In this document: positions 7,106-15,770 of the stretch, piece after piece
Numbering within the stretch: the stretch's first letter is position 1
How the letters are laid out: the number at the start of each line of letters is the position of its first letter
Assembly (NCBI GenBank): GCA_937975715.1
Contig: CALJUA010000067.1
Location: forward strand, 1-25,711
Source of the DNA: an uncultured Candidatus Planktophila sp.
Lineage (GTDB): Bacteria; Actinomycetota; Actinomycetes; Nanopelagicales; Nanopelagicaceae
Direction: 5' to 3'
DNA length: 25,711 nt
The notes under the pieces: generated by a model
Seen by the model: the letters and a program-made list of their open reading frames with translations, nothing else
Database searches by the model: none
Told to the model about the DNA's origin: nothing
Translations under genes and position numbers: made by a program

Positions 7106-8344
7106 TTAGATTGAGTTAAAAACAAGTACGACGTTATGGCCGCCGAAGCCAAATGAGTCGTTCAGTGCAGCGATATCTCCCGCAGGAAGCGCACGAGGTG
7201 TGTCGCGCACAACATCTACAGACACAGCTGGGTCTAAGTGTTCAATATTAATCGTTGGCGGTGCAAGGCGATCTTGTAGAGCCTTTACAAGGAATACAGA
7301 TTCGATTGCACCAGCGCCACCAAGTAGGTGACCCGTCATTGACTTTGTTGCCGAGACTGCAACGTGATCAGCATCTGCACCGAGCGCCTTACGTAGCGCG
7401 TTTGCTTCAGCAACATCGCCGGCAGGAGTTGAAGTAGCGTGTGCATTGAGGTGAACAATATCTTTTGCAGTCATTCCTGCATTTTGTAGAGCAAACTTAA
7501 TTGCGCGCTGTACGCCAGAACCTTCTGGGTCTGGTGCAGCAATGTGATAACCATCTGAAGTCAGACCCTGTCCGCTGATCTCGCAGTAAATCTTTGCACC
7601 ACGTGCCTTAGCGTGCTCGTACTCTTCGAGAACAAGAATTCCGCCGCCTTCGCCGAGAACAAATCCGTCACGATCGCGATCGTATGGACGTGATGCGCGA
7701 GCAGGATCATCATTGCGAGTAGAAAGTGCCTTCATCGCAGCAAATGCCGCCATCGGAAGCTGGTGACAAGCTGCCTCAACTCCACCGCTGACAACAACAT
7801 CAGCGCGGTTGTTCTTGATCATTTCAAATGCATAACCAATTGCTTCAGCGCCTGATGCGCAGGCAGAGACTGGTGTATGAACACCCGCCTTCGCCTGAAG
7901 CTCGAGACCCACGTTTGCAGCCGGGCCGTTTGGCATCAACATAGGAACTGTATGAGGGCTGACGCTGCGCGCACCCTTTTCGTTGAGAATATTAAATTGA
8001 TCCATCAGCGTAATGACGCCGCCGATACCTGATGCGATCACAACACCGAGACGCTCCTTATCGAGGTCATCAGGGGATCCAGCATCTTTCCACGCTTCGC
8101 GAGAAGCAATCAGTGCAAATTGCTCGGAACGGTCAAGACGGCGCATCTCAACGCGCTCCATCTGATCTGCTGGTTCTGTCGCAACGCGCGCCGCAAAATG
8201 CACTGGAAGCATTTCGCGCCAATCATCGAGAAGAAGACGGACTCCGCTCTGGCCGGCAAGGATCGCCTTCCAGGTTGAATCGACATCTCCACCGAGAGGG
8301 GTGGTTGCACCGAGACCGGTGACCACTACGCGACGCTGTGACAT
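7106..8344 (-). CDS. fabF: 3-oxoacyl-[acyl-carrier-protein] synthase II
   Basis: This 412-residue elongating ketosynthase condenses malonyl-ACP with acyl-ACP in type II fatty-acid synthesis. The thiolase-fold triad is visible as Cys162 in VSACASGAEA, His302 in NAHATSTPAGD and His339 in KSMTGHLLGGAGA. The glycine-rich GFGGHN motif closes the C-terminus. Length is standard for FabF. It follows acpP in the operon and has a Shine-Dalgarno (AAGGA about 10 bases before the ATG), as expected for an internal operon gene. Related KasA/KasB enzymes of mycobacteria extend long chains; here the single copy suggests a general elongation enzyme. Confidence 0.96.
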   Translation of the reverse strand: MSQRRVVVTGLGATTPLGGDVDSTWKAILAGQSGVRLLLDDWREMLPVHFAARVATEPADQMERVEMRRLDRSEQFALIASREAWKDAGSPDDLDKERLGVVIASGIGGVITLMDQFNILNEKGARSVSPHTVPMLMPNGPAANVGLELQAKAGVHTPVSACASGAEAIGYAFEMIKNNRADVVVSGGVEAACHQLPMAAFAAMKALSTRNDDPARASRPYDRDRDGFVLGEGGGILVLEEYEHAKARGAKIYCEISGQGLTSDGYHIAAPDPEGSGVQRAIKFALQNAGMTAKDIVHLNAHATSTPAGDVAEANALRKALGADADHVAVSATKSMTGHLLGGAGAIESVFLVKALQDRLAPPTINIEHLDPAVSVDVVRDTPRALPAGDIAALNDSFGFGGHNVVLVFNSI

Positions 8345-8368
8345 AGCCGTAATTCCTTTTATTCGTGC

Positions 8369-8617
8369 TTAGTTAGAGGCGTTAACGATGAAGTTAACAG
8401 CGTCGCCAACTGTGACGAGATCAGTTACCTTCTCATCAGGAATCTTGATTCCGAAACGTTCTTCGCATGCCACTACAACTTCAACCATGCTAAGTGAGTC
8501 AACTTCGAGATCTTCTGTGAAATTCTTATCGATTTCGATTGATGCTGCTGGAACGCCAGCTACTTCTTCAACGATCTCCTTGAGTCCTGCGAGTACATCT
8601 GCTGATGCGAGTGCCAT
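8369..8617 (-). CDS. acpP: Acyl carrier protein
   Basis: The 82-residue acidic four-helix carrier protein has the phosphopantetheine attachment serine at Ser41 in LEVDSLSMVEVV. It shuttles malonyl and acyl groups between the FabD, FabH and FabF enzymes encoded beside it. A strong AAGGAG Shine-Dalgarno lies 6 bases before the ATG. The 89-base gap upstream, the longest inside the operon, may hold an extra promoter (8677-8682), which would fit the need for excess carrier protein. Confidence 0.97.
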   Translation of the reverse strand: MALASADVLAGLKEIVEEVAGVPAASIEIDKNFTEDLEVDSLSMVEVVVACEERFGIKIPDEKVTDLVTVGDAVNFIVNASN

Positions 8618-8676
8618 GTGTGGCTCCTTTTCTTCTTTAACTAGTGTGCATTCTCTCTGAAAGTTGCGCCTACTTC

Positions 8677-8682
8677 ATAGTA
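8677..8682 (-). promoter_or_regulatory. Possible internal promoter -10 box for acpP-fabF
   Basis: TACTAT on the minus strand lies in the fabH-acpP gap, about 60 bases before the acpP start. It would give a leadered transcript, consistent with the strong Shine-Dalgarno of acpP. No clear -35 is seen. Confidence 0.3.
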
Positions 8683-8706
8683 CTTACGCGGTTTTGGTCG
8701 AGAAAT

Positions 8707-9729
8707 TTATGGTTTTGGCGGAAGTTTGACGACCTGACCCGCGTAAACGAGACCTGCGCCATATCCGATCAAGAGTGCGATTTTTCCGTGGAGCTCTGGA
8801 TGCTGCTTCAGTAGTGCATCCATAGCGAGCGGAATCGAAGCGGCAGAAGTATTTCCATTGGTACGAATGTCATCCGCGATGATCACTCTCTCTGGCATAT
8901 CCATCTCCTTCGCCATTGTTTCGATAATGCGCACATTGGCTTGATGAGGAATAAATGCATCAATGTCATTGACCGTAAGGCCAGCTGCATCGAGAGCCTT
9001 GAGCGCTGCCTTACTCATAGAGAAGACTGCCCAGCGGAAAACCTTCTGACCTTCTTGTGAAATGTTTGGCCACTTCACATCTGCCTTTGTCAGTTGCGTC
9101 TCTGTATTGCGTACTTCAATCCATGATGGGTTCATCTGAATCGCATCGCGAGAATCTGCATCTGAGCCCCATTCAACTGGACCAATCCCTGGCTCAGATG
9201 ATTCGCCAATAATCACAGCACCCGCGCCATCTGCGAAGATGAATGCAGTTGCGCGATCTGAGGGATCTGTGAAATCTGAGATCTTCTCAGCGCCAATCAC
9301 GAGAACTTTCTTCGATGTGCCAGCTTTTACAAAGTCATGAGCCATCGAGACTGCGTAGCAAAATCCTGCACACGCAGCATTGATATCGAAAGCTGCTGCC
9401 TTTGGATTGCCGAGGCGCTGCAAAAGCGCAGTTGCTGCAGAAGGAGCCTGGAAGGGAAAAGTAATCGTGGCAACGATGACGGTGTCGATATCTCCAATGG
9501 TGAGCTTGGCATTCTTCAGGGCATCTTCTGCAGCCCAGATAGCCATATCGAGAAGTGATTCGCTCTCATCTGCAAAGCGTCGAGTTTGAATTCCTGTGCG
9601 CTGCTGGATCCATTCATCACTGGATTCGATGCGATCGACGATTTCGGAGTTAGGAACTACGCGCTTTGGACGGTAAGCACCGACAGAGAGGATCTGACTC
9701 TCGCTACCTGTACGAGTCTTGATAGCCAT
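8707..9729 (-). CDS. fabH: 3-oxoacyl-[acyl-carrier-protein] synthase III
   Basis: This 340-residue initiating ketosynthase condenses an acyl-CoA primer with malonyl-ACP to start fatty-acid chains. Catalytic residues are Cys120 in INAACAGFCYA, His262 in IPHQANVRI and Asn293 in NGNTSAASIP, the Cys-His-Asn triad characteristic of FabH rather than FabF. Primer choice (acetyl or branched) cannot be read from the sequence. Its ATG overlaps the fabD stop by one base (TAATG), and a near-perfect Shine-Dalgarno GGAGGTAAGTA precedes it inside fabD, so translation is coupled. Confidence 0.96.
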   Translation of the reverse strand: MAIKTRTGSESQILSVGAYRPKRVVPNSEIVDRIESSDEWIQQRTGIQTRRFADESESLLDMAIWAAEDALKNAKLTIGDIDTVIVATITFPFQAPSAATALLQRLGNPKAAAFDINAACAGFCYAVSMAHDFVKAGTSKKVLVIGAEKISDFTDPSDRATAFIFADGAGAVIIGESSEPGIGPVEWGSDADSRDAIQMNPSWIEVRNTETQLTKADVKWPNISQEGQKVFRWAVFSMSKAALKALDAAGLTVNDIDAFIPHQANVRIIETMAKEMDMPERVIIADDIRTNGNTSAASIPLAMDALLKQHPELHGKIALLIGYGAGLVYAGQVVKLPPKP

Positions 9730-10637
9730 TACTTACCTCCGTGTGTGCCAGCAAATGCAATTGCTGTTTCAACTTCTGCCGGTGACTTTAATGCGCATTG
9801 TTCGATTGCAGGCACTGCGCGCTTGATGAGTCCCACCAAAGTTCCAGCTGGCGCAACTTCGATCACACCAGTAACTCCCTTGTCAGCAAGAGTCTGCATG
9901 CAGAGATCCCAGCGAACAGGGTTTGCGATTTGATTAACGATGTGATTGAGAATCTCACGACCATCTGTGATGACTGCGCCATCTTTATTAGAGAGCACCC
10001 CGACGGTGGCATCTTGAACTTGGATCGATGCAGCAAGTGTGCGCATCGGCTCGACCGCAGGTTGCATATAGGAGGTATGGAAAGCACCTGCTACTGCGAG
10101 AGCTCTAACGCGCGCACCTTCAGGTGCTAAGGCAGCAAGAGCAGTGAGGTCACCGGCGGCAACAATCTGTCCGCCACCATTGTCATTTGCTGCAACTAAT
10201 CCAGCATCTGCAATCGCTGCAAGAACAACATCGCGATCGCCGCCGAGAACAGCAGACATGCCTGCCGGTGCAAGAGCTGCAGCCTTTGCCATCTCAACGC
10301 CGCGAGTACGGACAAGCTTCATCGCATCGAGGGGAGTCAGCACACCTGCAATCGCAGCAGCGGTAATTTCTCCCACTGAGTGACCTGCAACGAATGAAAA
10401 CTTTCCAGAAATATTAAGTGTGCGTGCGCTAAGCAGACCGGCAGCAACAATCAGTGGTTGCGCATTGGCAGTATCTTTGATTTCGTCAGCATCTGCGTGA
10501 ACACCGAGGTGCACCAGATCAAGACCAATTGCATCTGACCATTCGACGAGCAACGCTTTGGATTCGGGGTCTTCAATCCAAGGAGCGAGCATTCCTGGCG
10601 TCTGTGCACCTTGACCTGGGGCGATGATTGCTAACAC
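9729..10637 (-). CDS. fabD: Malonyl-CoA:ACP transacylase
   Basis: This 302-residue enzyme transfers malonyl from CoA to acyl carrier protein, feeding FabH and FabF. Visible are the N-terminal GQGAQTPGM loop, the nucleophile Ser87 in GHSVGE, Arg112 (binds the malonyl carboxylate) and His187 in GAFHTSYM. The length is that of standalone FabD. The start is GTG at 10637; it lies 6 bases after a TATATT hexamer with no Shine-Dalgarno, which supports this start over later ones. It is the first gene of the fabD-fabH-acpP-fabF-accD operon, the order of Streptomyces fabDHCF with an accD added. Confidence 0.95.
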   Translation of the reverse strand: MLAIIAPGQGAQTPGMLAPWIEDPESKALLVEWSDAIGLDLVHLGVHADADEIKDTANAQPLIVAAGLLSARTLNISGKFSFVAGHSVGEITAAAIAGVLTPLDAMKLVRTRGVEMAKAAALAPAGMSAVLGGDRDVVLAAIADAGLVAANDNGGGQIVAAGDLTALAALAPEGARVRALAVAGAFHTSYMQPAVEPMRTLAASIQVQDATVGVLSNKDGAVITDGREILNHIVNQIANPVRWDLCMQTLADKGVTGVIEVAPAGTLVGLIKRAVPAIEQCALKSPAEVETAIAFAGTHGGK

Positions 10638-10643
10638 TTGAGA

Positions 10644-10649
10644 AATATA
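10644..10649 (-). promoter_or_regulatory. -10 box of the fab operon, leaderless at fabD
   Basis: TATATT on the minus strand is followed by 6 bases and the GTG start of fabD. It forms the centre of a small inverted repeat (GAGAA/TTCTC). No convincing -35 hexamer is visible 16-18 bases upstream, and no recognisable fatty-acid operator could be named. Confidence 0.55.
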
Positions 10650-10696
10650 TTCTCTCGTGTCACATACCGCCTAGTACCTGCTGATTTATTGCGAAA

Positions 10697-12811
10697 TTAA
10701 TGTCGTGTTACGAGCCACACTTGAGCGCAATGCGCTGCAACAGAAACCTTTACTTCAGGTTGCTGAATCTGCGGTTCGTGCAAAGTGACAGGAGATGCTG
10801 CATCAAAGATGCGGCGATAACTTGTTCCCCATTGTGCATTCGGCAAGGTAAAGAGAGTCTCTTGCGTTGAAGAGTTAAGAAGTAAGAGAAGTCCGCGATC
10901 GGGACCTGCATCGATAAAGACTGTCAGGCTGCGCTTATCACCATCGCCCCAGTGCTCATCTGTCATCTCATTGCCGCCGAGACTAAACCAAGCAATATCT
11001 TTACGTTGCGTTCCAAGATCGACGCGTCCTGTAAAGAATTCTGCTGCGATATCTGCAAGATATGTCTTTCGAATGCGTGCAAGCTCTGCAACAGCTTCTC
11101 GCATATCGAGTTCATCGTCATTGAGATCCCACTTATTTGCCCAACCACCCATAAATGTTTCAGGTGAATCTGCAATATCAACGTGCATATCGCGTGGCAT
11201 TGAATAGGTGTTGTTAGAGCCATTTTGGGTGCGAGAGATTTCATCGCCCATGGTGATCATCGGAACACCTGCAGATAACATCAGCGTTGCCATGATGGAC
11301 TTCTTAAGAGAATGGCGATGCCTATTGATTACAGGGTCATCAGTTGGACCTTCAACACCCAAGTTCCAGGTTCGATTGTCGTTAGATCCATCTCGGTTCT
11401 CTTCTTGATTTGGCTCGTTGTGCTTATCTGCATACATCACCAAATCAGCGAGGCTAAAGCCATCGTGGGCTGTTACGAAGTTAATGGAGGAAGTTGGGCC
11501 ACGGTAATAGAAGACATCTGAAGAGCCACTAATGCCTGCAGCGAGATCTGATACGCCTTCACCATAACCACGTGCAAGGTCACCTAACCAGAACTGGCGG
11601 ACAGAGTCGCGATAGCGGTCGTTCCACTCGCGCCATGGATGGGGGAAGTCGCCCAATGAATAGCGTGAGATATCCCAAGGTTCAGCAATCATCTTAAAGT
11701 TACGCAATACAGAGTCGGCTTCGATTGCAGACATCAACGATGAGTTAAACGCTGAATTACTGGTGTAGAGCGCTGTTGCGAGATCGAAGCGGAAACCATC
11801 GACACCAATGACTTCAACCCACCAGCGCAACGAATCCACAATGTGGCGAACTGCGTGGGGATTGCTTGCAGCAAGGGTATTTCCGCAGCCGGTGACATCA
11901 ACATAATTGCCGTTGTTATCTTGGCGGTACCACGCCTTGTTATCGATACCTTTAAAAGAAAGTGTTGGACCACCGACTCCGCCCTCTGCGGTGTGGTTGT
12001 AGACGACATCGAGATAGACCTCGATACCTGATTCATGCAAACGATCGACAGACCATTGCAACTCTGAAATTGGATCATCAGTTGCTGCGTACTCTGCATG
12101 TGGCGCAGAAAACGCAATAGCGTTATAGCCCCAGTGATTCTTACGGCCACGGTGCCAGATGCCCGGTTCGGTTACATAAGAATGAATAGGAAGTAATTCG
12201 ATTGCAGTCACACCAAGGTGTTGCAGATGAGCGATGGTGCTTTCATGACCTAACGCTTTATATGTTCCGCGCTCTTCAGCAGGGATACGAGTGTTCTTTG
12301 CTGTAAGGCCTTGCACATGAGCTTCATAAATGACGGTTGAAGTCCATGAAGTAAGTGGTCGATGGATCTCGCGAGCGCTGTGATCAGTCACAACCGAGTA
12401 AGGAACGAATCCTGCGCTATCGCGATCATCGCGCACATTGGTATCGCCGGCACCAGTTCCATCAGGAGATACATGTGAATAAATCTCTGGAACATATTGA
12501 ACTTCACCATCGAGGCGGTGGGTGTAAGGGTCGATCAAAAGCTTGGCTGCGTTAAAACGAGTTCCATACTCTGGCTGCCATGGACCATAGACGCGATATC
12601 CATAACGTTGTCCGGCGCGAACTCCGGCAAGGTATCCGTGCCAGATAGGTCCATTTCGGTGAGAGAGTGCAAAGCGAGTCTCTACTAACTTTCCATTGAC
12701 CTCATTGAAGAGGCAGAGTTCGACGGCATCTGCGGCGTTGGTCCAGATAGCAAAGTTGCAGCCGCCATCGGTAAGAGTGGCGCCAAGCGTTCTGGGGTCG
12801 GCTGGATGCAT
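10697..12811 (-). CDS. glgX: Glycogen debranching enzyme GlgX (GH13)
   Basis: This 704-residue isoamylase-type enzyme hydrolyses alpha-1,6 branch points of glycogen trimmed by phosphorylase. An N-terminal CBM48/early-set domain (about 10-100, GATLTDGGCNFAIWT) precedes the GH13 barrel with DVVYNHTAEG and GVDGFRFDLA (nucleophile Asp343). The barrel also holds AEPWD (acid/base Glu377) and VTAHDGF (Asp450); a beta domain follows. Length is typical of GlgX. There is no signal peptide, so it is cytosolic. It is a single gene diverging from etfB; the ATG lies 6 bases after a CAGACT hexamer. No glycogen synthase or phosphorylase is in the window. Confidence 0.95.
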   Translation of the reverse strand: MHPADPRTLGATLTDGGCNFAIWTNAADAVELCLFNEVNGKLVETRFALSHRNGPIWHGYLAGVRAGQRYGYRVYGPWQPEYGTRFNAAKLLIDPYTHRLDGEVQYVPEIYSHVSPDGTGAGDTNVRDDRDSAGFVPYSVVTDHSAREIHRPLTSWTSTVIYEAHVQGLTAKNTRIPAEERGTYKALGHESTIAHLQHLGVTAIELLPIHSYVTEPGIWHRGRKNHWGYNAIAFSAPHAEYAATDDPISELQWSVDRLHESGIEVYLDVVYNHTAEGGVGGPTLSFKGIDNKAWYRQDNNGNYVDVTGCGNTLAASNPHAVRHIVDSLRWWVEVIGVDGFRFDLATALYTSNSAFNSSLMSAIEADSVLRNFKMIAEPWDISRYSLGDFPHPWREWNDRYRDSVRQFWLGDLARGYGEGVSDLAAGISGSSDVFYYRGPTSSINFVTAHDGFSLADLVMYADKHNEPNQEENRDGSNDNRTWNLGVEGPTDDPVINRHRHSLKKSIMATLMLSAGVPMITMGDEISRTQNGSNNTYSMPRDMHVDIADSPETFMGGWANKWDLNDDELDMREAVAELARIRKTYLADIAAEFFTGRVDLGTQRKDIAWFSLGGNEMTDEHWGDGDKRSLTVFIDAGPDRGLLLLLNSSTQETLFTLPNAQWGTSYRRIFDAASPVTLHEPQIQQPEVKVSVAAHCAQVWLVTRH

Positions 12812-12817
12812 GGGGGT

Positions 12818-12823
12818 AGTCTG
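12818..12823 (-). promoter_or_regulatory. -10-like box for a leaderless mRNA of glgX
   Basis: CAGACT on the minus strand is followed by 6 bases and the glgX ATG. It differs from the TAGACT seen elsewhere by its first base, so it is the weakest member of the series. Confidence 0.35.
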
Positions 12824-12829
12824 CCTTGT

Positions 12830-12842
12830 GGTAGCGCCTACC
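12830..12842. repeat. Short inverted repeat in the glgX-etfB divergent spacer
   Basis: GGTAG and CTACC flank a 3-base centre between the two -10-like boxes. A binding site for a regulator of both genes is possible but unsupported beyond symmetry and place. Confidence 0.25.
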
Positions 12843-12848
12843 CATCAG

Positions 12849-12854
12849 TAACAT
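12849..12854 (+). promoter_or_regulatory. -10 box for a leaderless etfB-etfA mRNA
   Basis: TAACAT is followed by 7 bases and the ATG at 12862. The alternative ATG at 12856 is only one base from this hexamer and could not be transcribed from it, which favours the 12862 start. Confidence 0.45.
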
Positions 12855-12861
12855 CATGCTC

Positions 12862-13653
12862 ATGAAGATTGCTGTGTGCGTAAAGCAGGTCCCAGATTCA
12901 TGGGCTGAGAAGAAGATGGTCAATGGTCGACTCGATCGCGAGAGCGTTGATGCTGTGCTCAATGATCTTGATGAATATGCAGTCGAAGAAGCGCTGAAAA
13001 TTGCTGAAGCCCATGGTGGCAATGAAGGCGATGACGCAGCACATTCGATCACAGTGATTTCAATGGGACCAGATCGCGCAACAGATGCAGTGCGCAAGGC
13101 GCTTTCAATGGGCGCCAATGATGCAGTGTTGATTACAGATCCTGCGCTTGCAGGCAGTGATGCGTTGATGACTTCAAAGGTTCTCGCAGCTGCAATAGCA
13201 GCAGGTGGATATGACCTTGTTATCTGCGGAACAGAATCGACAGATGCCCGTATGAGCGTTGTGCCAGCGATGATCAGCGCTCGCCTTGGTTGGGGTCAGC
13301 TGACATTCGCATCTCGCGTTGAAGTCGATCCTGGAGCATCAAAAGTTTCTATTACTCGCACAACCGAAGCAGGCGTTGATGAAATCTCTGCATCGTTTCC
13401 TGCTGTGATCAGCGTTGTTGAGAAAATTAACGAACCTCGCTACCCATCCTTTAAGGGAATCATGGCTGCGAAGAAGAAGACGATTGAGACAAAAGATTTG
13501 TCAGCCATTGGTGTTGCAGCCGAATCTGGTTGGTCTGAAGTCAAAGATGCAACTCCACGTCCACCGCGTGCTGCAGGCCTCAAGGTCACTGATGACAATG
13601 GAAGCGGCGCAGAAGCACTTGTTAATTTCCTAGCAGAGAAGAAGTTGATATGA
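12862..13653 (+). CDS. etfB: Electron transfer flavoprotein beta subunit
   Basis: This 263-residue FixA/EtfB protein begins MKIAVCVKQVPDSW, contains the nucleotide-binding fold with VVISMGPDRA-like and CGTESTDARMSVVPAMIS stretches, and ends in the EtfA-wrapping tail. With EtfA it carries electrons from acyl-CoA and other flavin dehydrogenases to ETF-quinone oxidoreductase. An in-frame ATG two codons upstream (12856) is possible, but 12862 matches the family N-terminus and the promoter spacing. The stop overlaps etfA (ATGA). The order etfB-etfA-desulfurase-mnmA-ligA parallels Rv3029c-Rv3028c-Rv3025c-Rv3024c-Rv3014c of Mycobacterium tuberculosis. Confidence 0.94.
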   Translation: MKIAVCVKQVPDSWAEKKMVNGRLDRESVDAVLNDLDEYAVEEALKIAEAHGGNEGDDAAHSITVISMGPDRATDAVRKALSMGANDAVLITDPALAGSDALMTSKVLAAAIAAGGYDLVICGTESTDARMSVVPAMISARLGWGQLTFASRVEVDPGASKVSITRTTEAGVDEISASFPAVISVVEKINEPRYPSFKGIMAAKKKTIETKDLSAIGVAAESGWSEVKDATPRPPRAAGLKVTDDNGSGAEALVNFLAEKKLI

Positions 13654-14603
13654 GCACAGTATTAATCCTCGCTGATTTCTCAGGAGATAAGGCCACTAAA
13701 GCCACTGCAGAGCTTGCTACTGCGGGTGCCCGTATCGGTGAAGTAACAGCCGTTGTTCTTGCTGCACCTGGCGCAGGTGCAGGACTTGCTGCAACTGTTA
13801 ATCAAGGACCGATTGCAAAAGTTCTCGTTGTCGAATCCGCAGACTTTGCCGCTTGTGGTGTTCCAGCAGCTGCAGATGCACTCGCGCAGATTGCGAAGAG
13901 CCAATCTGCAGCAGCTGTATTGGTTGCATCTCATGCATTCGGTAAAGAAGTTGCGGCTCGCGTTGCTGTGACTTTGGGATCCGGAATCATCACCGATGCA
14001 GTAGATGTCGATGCAAGCGGCGTTGCCACTCAATTAGTTTTCGGCGGATCTACAACTGTGCATTCGATAGTCAGCCACGGAACTCCGGTCATCACAGTGC
14101 GACCTAATTCAGTTGCTGCAGATTTCAGCGCATCGACTCCAACAGTTTCAAATGAAACTCTCACCGTTGCAGATAGCGCAAAGAAAGCGACTATCTCTTC
14201 AACGCAACCACCTGTAAAGGGCGGACGTCCAGAGCTCACAGAGGCAAACATTGTTGTCTCAGGTGGTCGTGGAACCGATGGAAACTTCGCAGCGGTTGAA
14301 GGTTTTGCAGATTCACTCGGCGCAGCAGTGGGTGCTTCACGTGCTGCAACAGATGCCGGTTGGTATCCACATTCACATCAGGTCGGTCAGACAGGTAAGA
14401 CTGTTAGCCCTGCTTTATATGTTGCCTGCGGAATCTCCGGTGCAATTCAGCACCGTGCAGGTATGCAGACATCCAAGACCATCGTTGTCATCAATAAGGA
14501 TCCTGAGGCACCGCTCTTTGAAATCGCAGATCTCGGCGTAGTCGGAGACCTCTTTGCCGTGCTTCCTGCAGCAACCGAAGGGGTAAAGGCCCGTAAGGCC
14601 TAA
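13650..14603 (+). CDS. etfA: Electron transfer flavoprotein alpha subunit
   Basis: This 317-residue EtfA/FixB has an N-terminal adenine-nucleotide-type fold (about 1-185) followed by the FAD-binding domain. That domain carries SGGRGTDGNF, GASRAATDAGW, HQVGQTGKTVSP and ACGISGAIQHRAGM, the residues that hold the FAD. It forms the heterodimer with EtfB and sits in the cytosol. The 4-base ATGA overlap with etfB indicates coupled translation. The spacing to the next gene (27 bases) contains that gene's own promoter. Confidence 0.95.
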   Translation: MSTVLILADFSGDKATKATAELATAGARIGEVTAVVLAAPGAGAGLAATVNQGPIAKVLVVESADFAACGVPAAADALAQIAKSQSAAAVLVASHAFGKEVAARVAVTLGSGIITDAVDVDASGVATQLVFGGSTTVHSIVSHGTPVITVRPNSVAADFSASTPTVSNETLTVADSAKKATISSTQPPVKGGRPELTEANIVVSGGRGTDGNFAAVEGFADSLGAAVGASRAATDAGWYPHSHQVGQTGKTVSPALYVACGISGAIQHRAGMQTSKTIVVINKDPEAPLFEIADLGVVGDLFAVLPAATEGVKARKA

Positions 14604-14618
14604 GCCTTTTCTTCAAAC

Positions 14619-14624
14619 TAGACT
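14619..14624 (+). promoter_or_regulatory. -10 box for a leaderless desulfurase-mnmA-ligA mRNA
   Basis: TAGACT is followed by 6 bases and the GTG start at 14631. It lies just after the etfA stop, so this operon can be read independently of etfBA. Confidence 0.55.
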
Positions 14625-14630
14625 GCTCTC

Positions 14631-15770
14631 GTGAGCATCTACATCGATCATGCGGCTACCACGCCGATGAACCCTGCGGCAATCGCAGCGATGTCGAACG
14701 CTCTTGCCATCATCGGCAACCCATCATCGCTGCATGCAGATGGTCGCGCGGTGCGCAAATATGTGGAAGATGCTCGCGATATTTTGGCAAAACACATCGG
14801 ATGTGCCCCCAGCGAAATCATCTTCACCGGCTCTGGCACCGAGGCAAACAACATTGCCATCAAAGGTATTTACTGGCAGCGCAATGCAGAGAAGGCGCGC
14901 CCTGTCATCATTACCAGCTCAATCGAACATCAGGCAGTTCTCGAACCCGCACACTGGTTGGCAGATCATGAAGGTGCGCAGCACATCACTATTCCGGTCA
15001 CAGAAGATGGCGTAATTTCTTTAGATGCGCTGCAGCTTCTGATTGATGAGCATGGCGACTCGATTGCGCTGATTTCAGTTATGCACAGCAATAACGAGAC
15101 TGGCGTACTGCAACCGATAGCTGATGTTGTTGAAATCGCTGGCGATATTCCCGTGCATTCTGATGCGATTCAATCCTGGGGCAAAGTTCCATTCTCATTT
15201 AAGGATCTCGGTCTCTTTGCGGCTTCCTTAAGCGGCCATAAAGTCGGTGGACCAATCGGCGTGGGCGTTTTAGTTCTCAGACGTGGAATAGATATTCCAG
15301 CCCTGATTCACGGCGGGGGACAAGAGCGCGAAATACGAAGCGGCACAGTAAATGCGCCTTCCATCGTTGCGTTGGCAACAGCGATTTCACAGAGCAACTA
15401 CTCATCGCACGATGTTGCTGCCTTGCGTCACTCTTTTGAACGTGGCATTTCGCATGTGGTTCCTGATGCGCAGATCAATGGTGCTGATGCCGATCGTCTA
15501 CCTGGAATATCTAGCGTGACTATTCCTGGTGCACTCAACGAGACACTTCTCTTGCTGCTCGATGGTGAGAAGATTTCTTGTTCGACCGGCGCTGCATGTA
15601 CTGCAGGCGTTCATCGCCCTAGCCATGTTTTAGAGGCGATGGGGCTCGATGACGATTCGGTCATGTCTACTTTGCGTTTCTCCTTTGGCGCGACTTCAAC
15701 TCAAAGGGATGTGGATGCGGTAACTGCTTCTTTAGCCGACGTTGTTGCAAGAGCTCGGAGCGCCCGATGA
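14631..15770 (+). CDS. iscS: Cysteine desulfurase (NifS/IscS-like, class V aminotransferase)
   Basis: This 379-residue PLP enzyme turns cysteine into alanine and a protein-bound persulfide. Seen are the N-terminal YIDHAATTPMNP, His100 in SIEHQAVLEP, the PLP-binding Lys204 in SLSGHKVGGP and the sulfur-carrying Cys323 in STGAACTAGVHRPS. The start is GTG, fixed by the promoter spacing and the family N-terminus. Its ATGA overlap with mnmA implies that tRNA thiolation is a main use of the sulfur; Fe-S assembly is also possible, and the symbol iscS is used loosely. Equivalent to Rv3025c by position. Confidence 0.93.
   Translation: MSIYIDHAATTPMNPAAIAAMSNALAIIGNPSSLHADGRAVRKYVEDARDILAKHIGCAPSEIIFTGSGTEANNIAIKGIYWQRNAEKARPVIITSSIEHQAVLEPAHWLADHEGAQHITIPVTEDGVISLDALQLLIDEHGDSIALISVMHSNNETGVLQPIADVVEIAGDIPVHSDAIQSWGKVPFSFKDLGLFAASLSGHKVGGPIGVGVLVLRRGIDIPALIHGGGQEREIRSGTVNAPSIVALATAISQSNYSSHDVAALRHSFERGISHVVPDAQINGADADRLPGISSVTIPGALNETLLLLLDGEKISCSTGAACTAGVHRPSHVLEAMGLDDDSVMSTLRFSFGATSTQRDVDAVTASLADVVARARSAR

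Noticed and set aside
10640..10654. GAGAA-ATATA-TTCTC hairpin upstream of fabD as a FasR-type operator
   Set aside because: The arms are 5 bases and its centre is the -10 box; the symmetry can be explained by the AT-rich hexamer and no known operator matches.
12702..13118. 138-codon minus-strand frame spanning the glgX-etfB promoters
   Set aside because: It overlaps both genes and their promoter region; low-complexity Ser/Ala-rich product typical of an antisense shadow.
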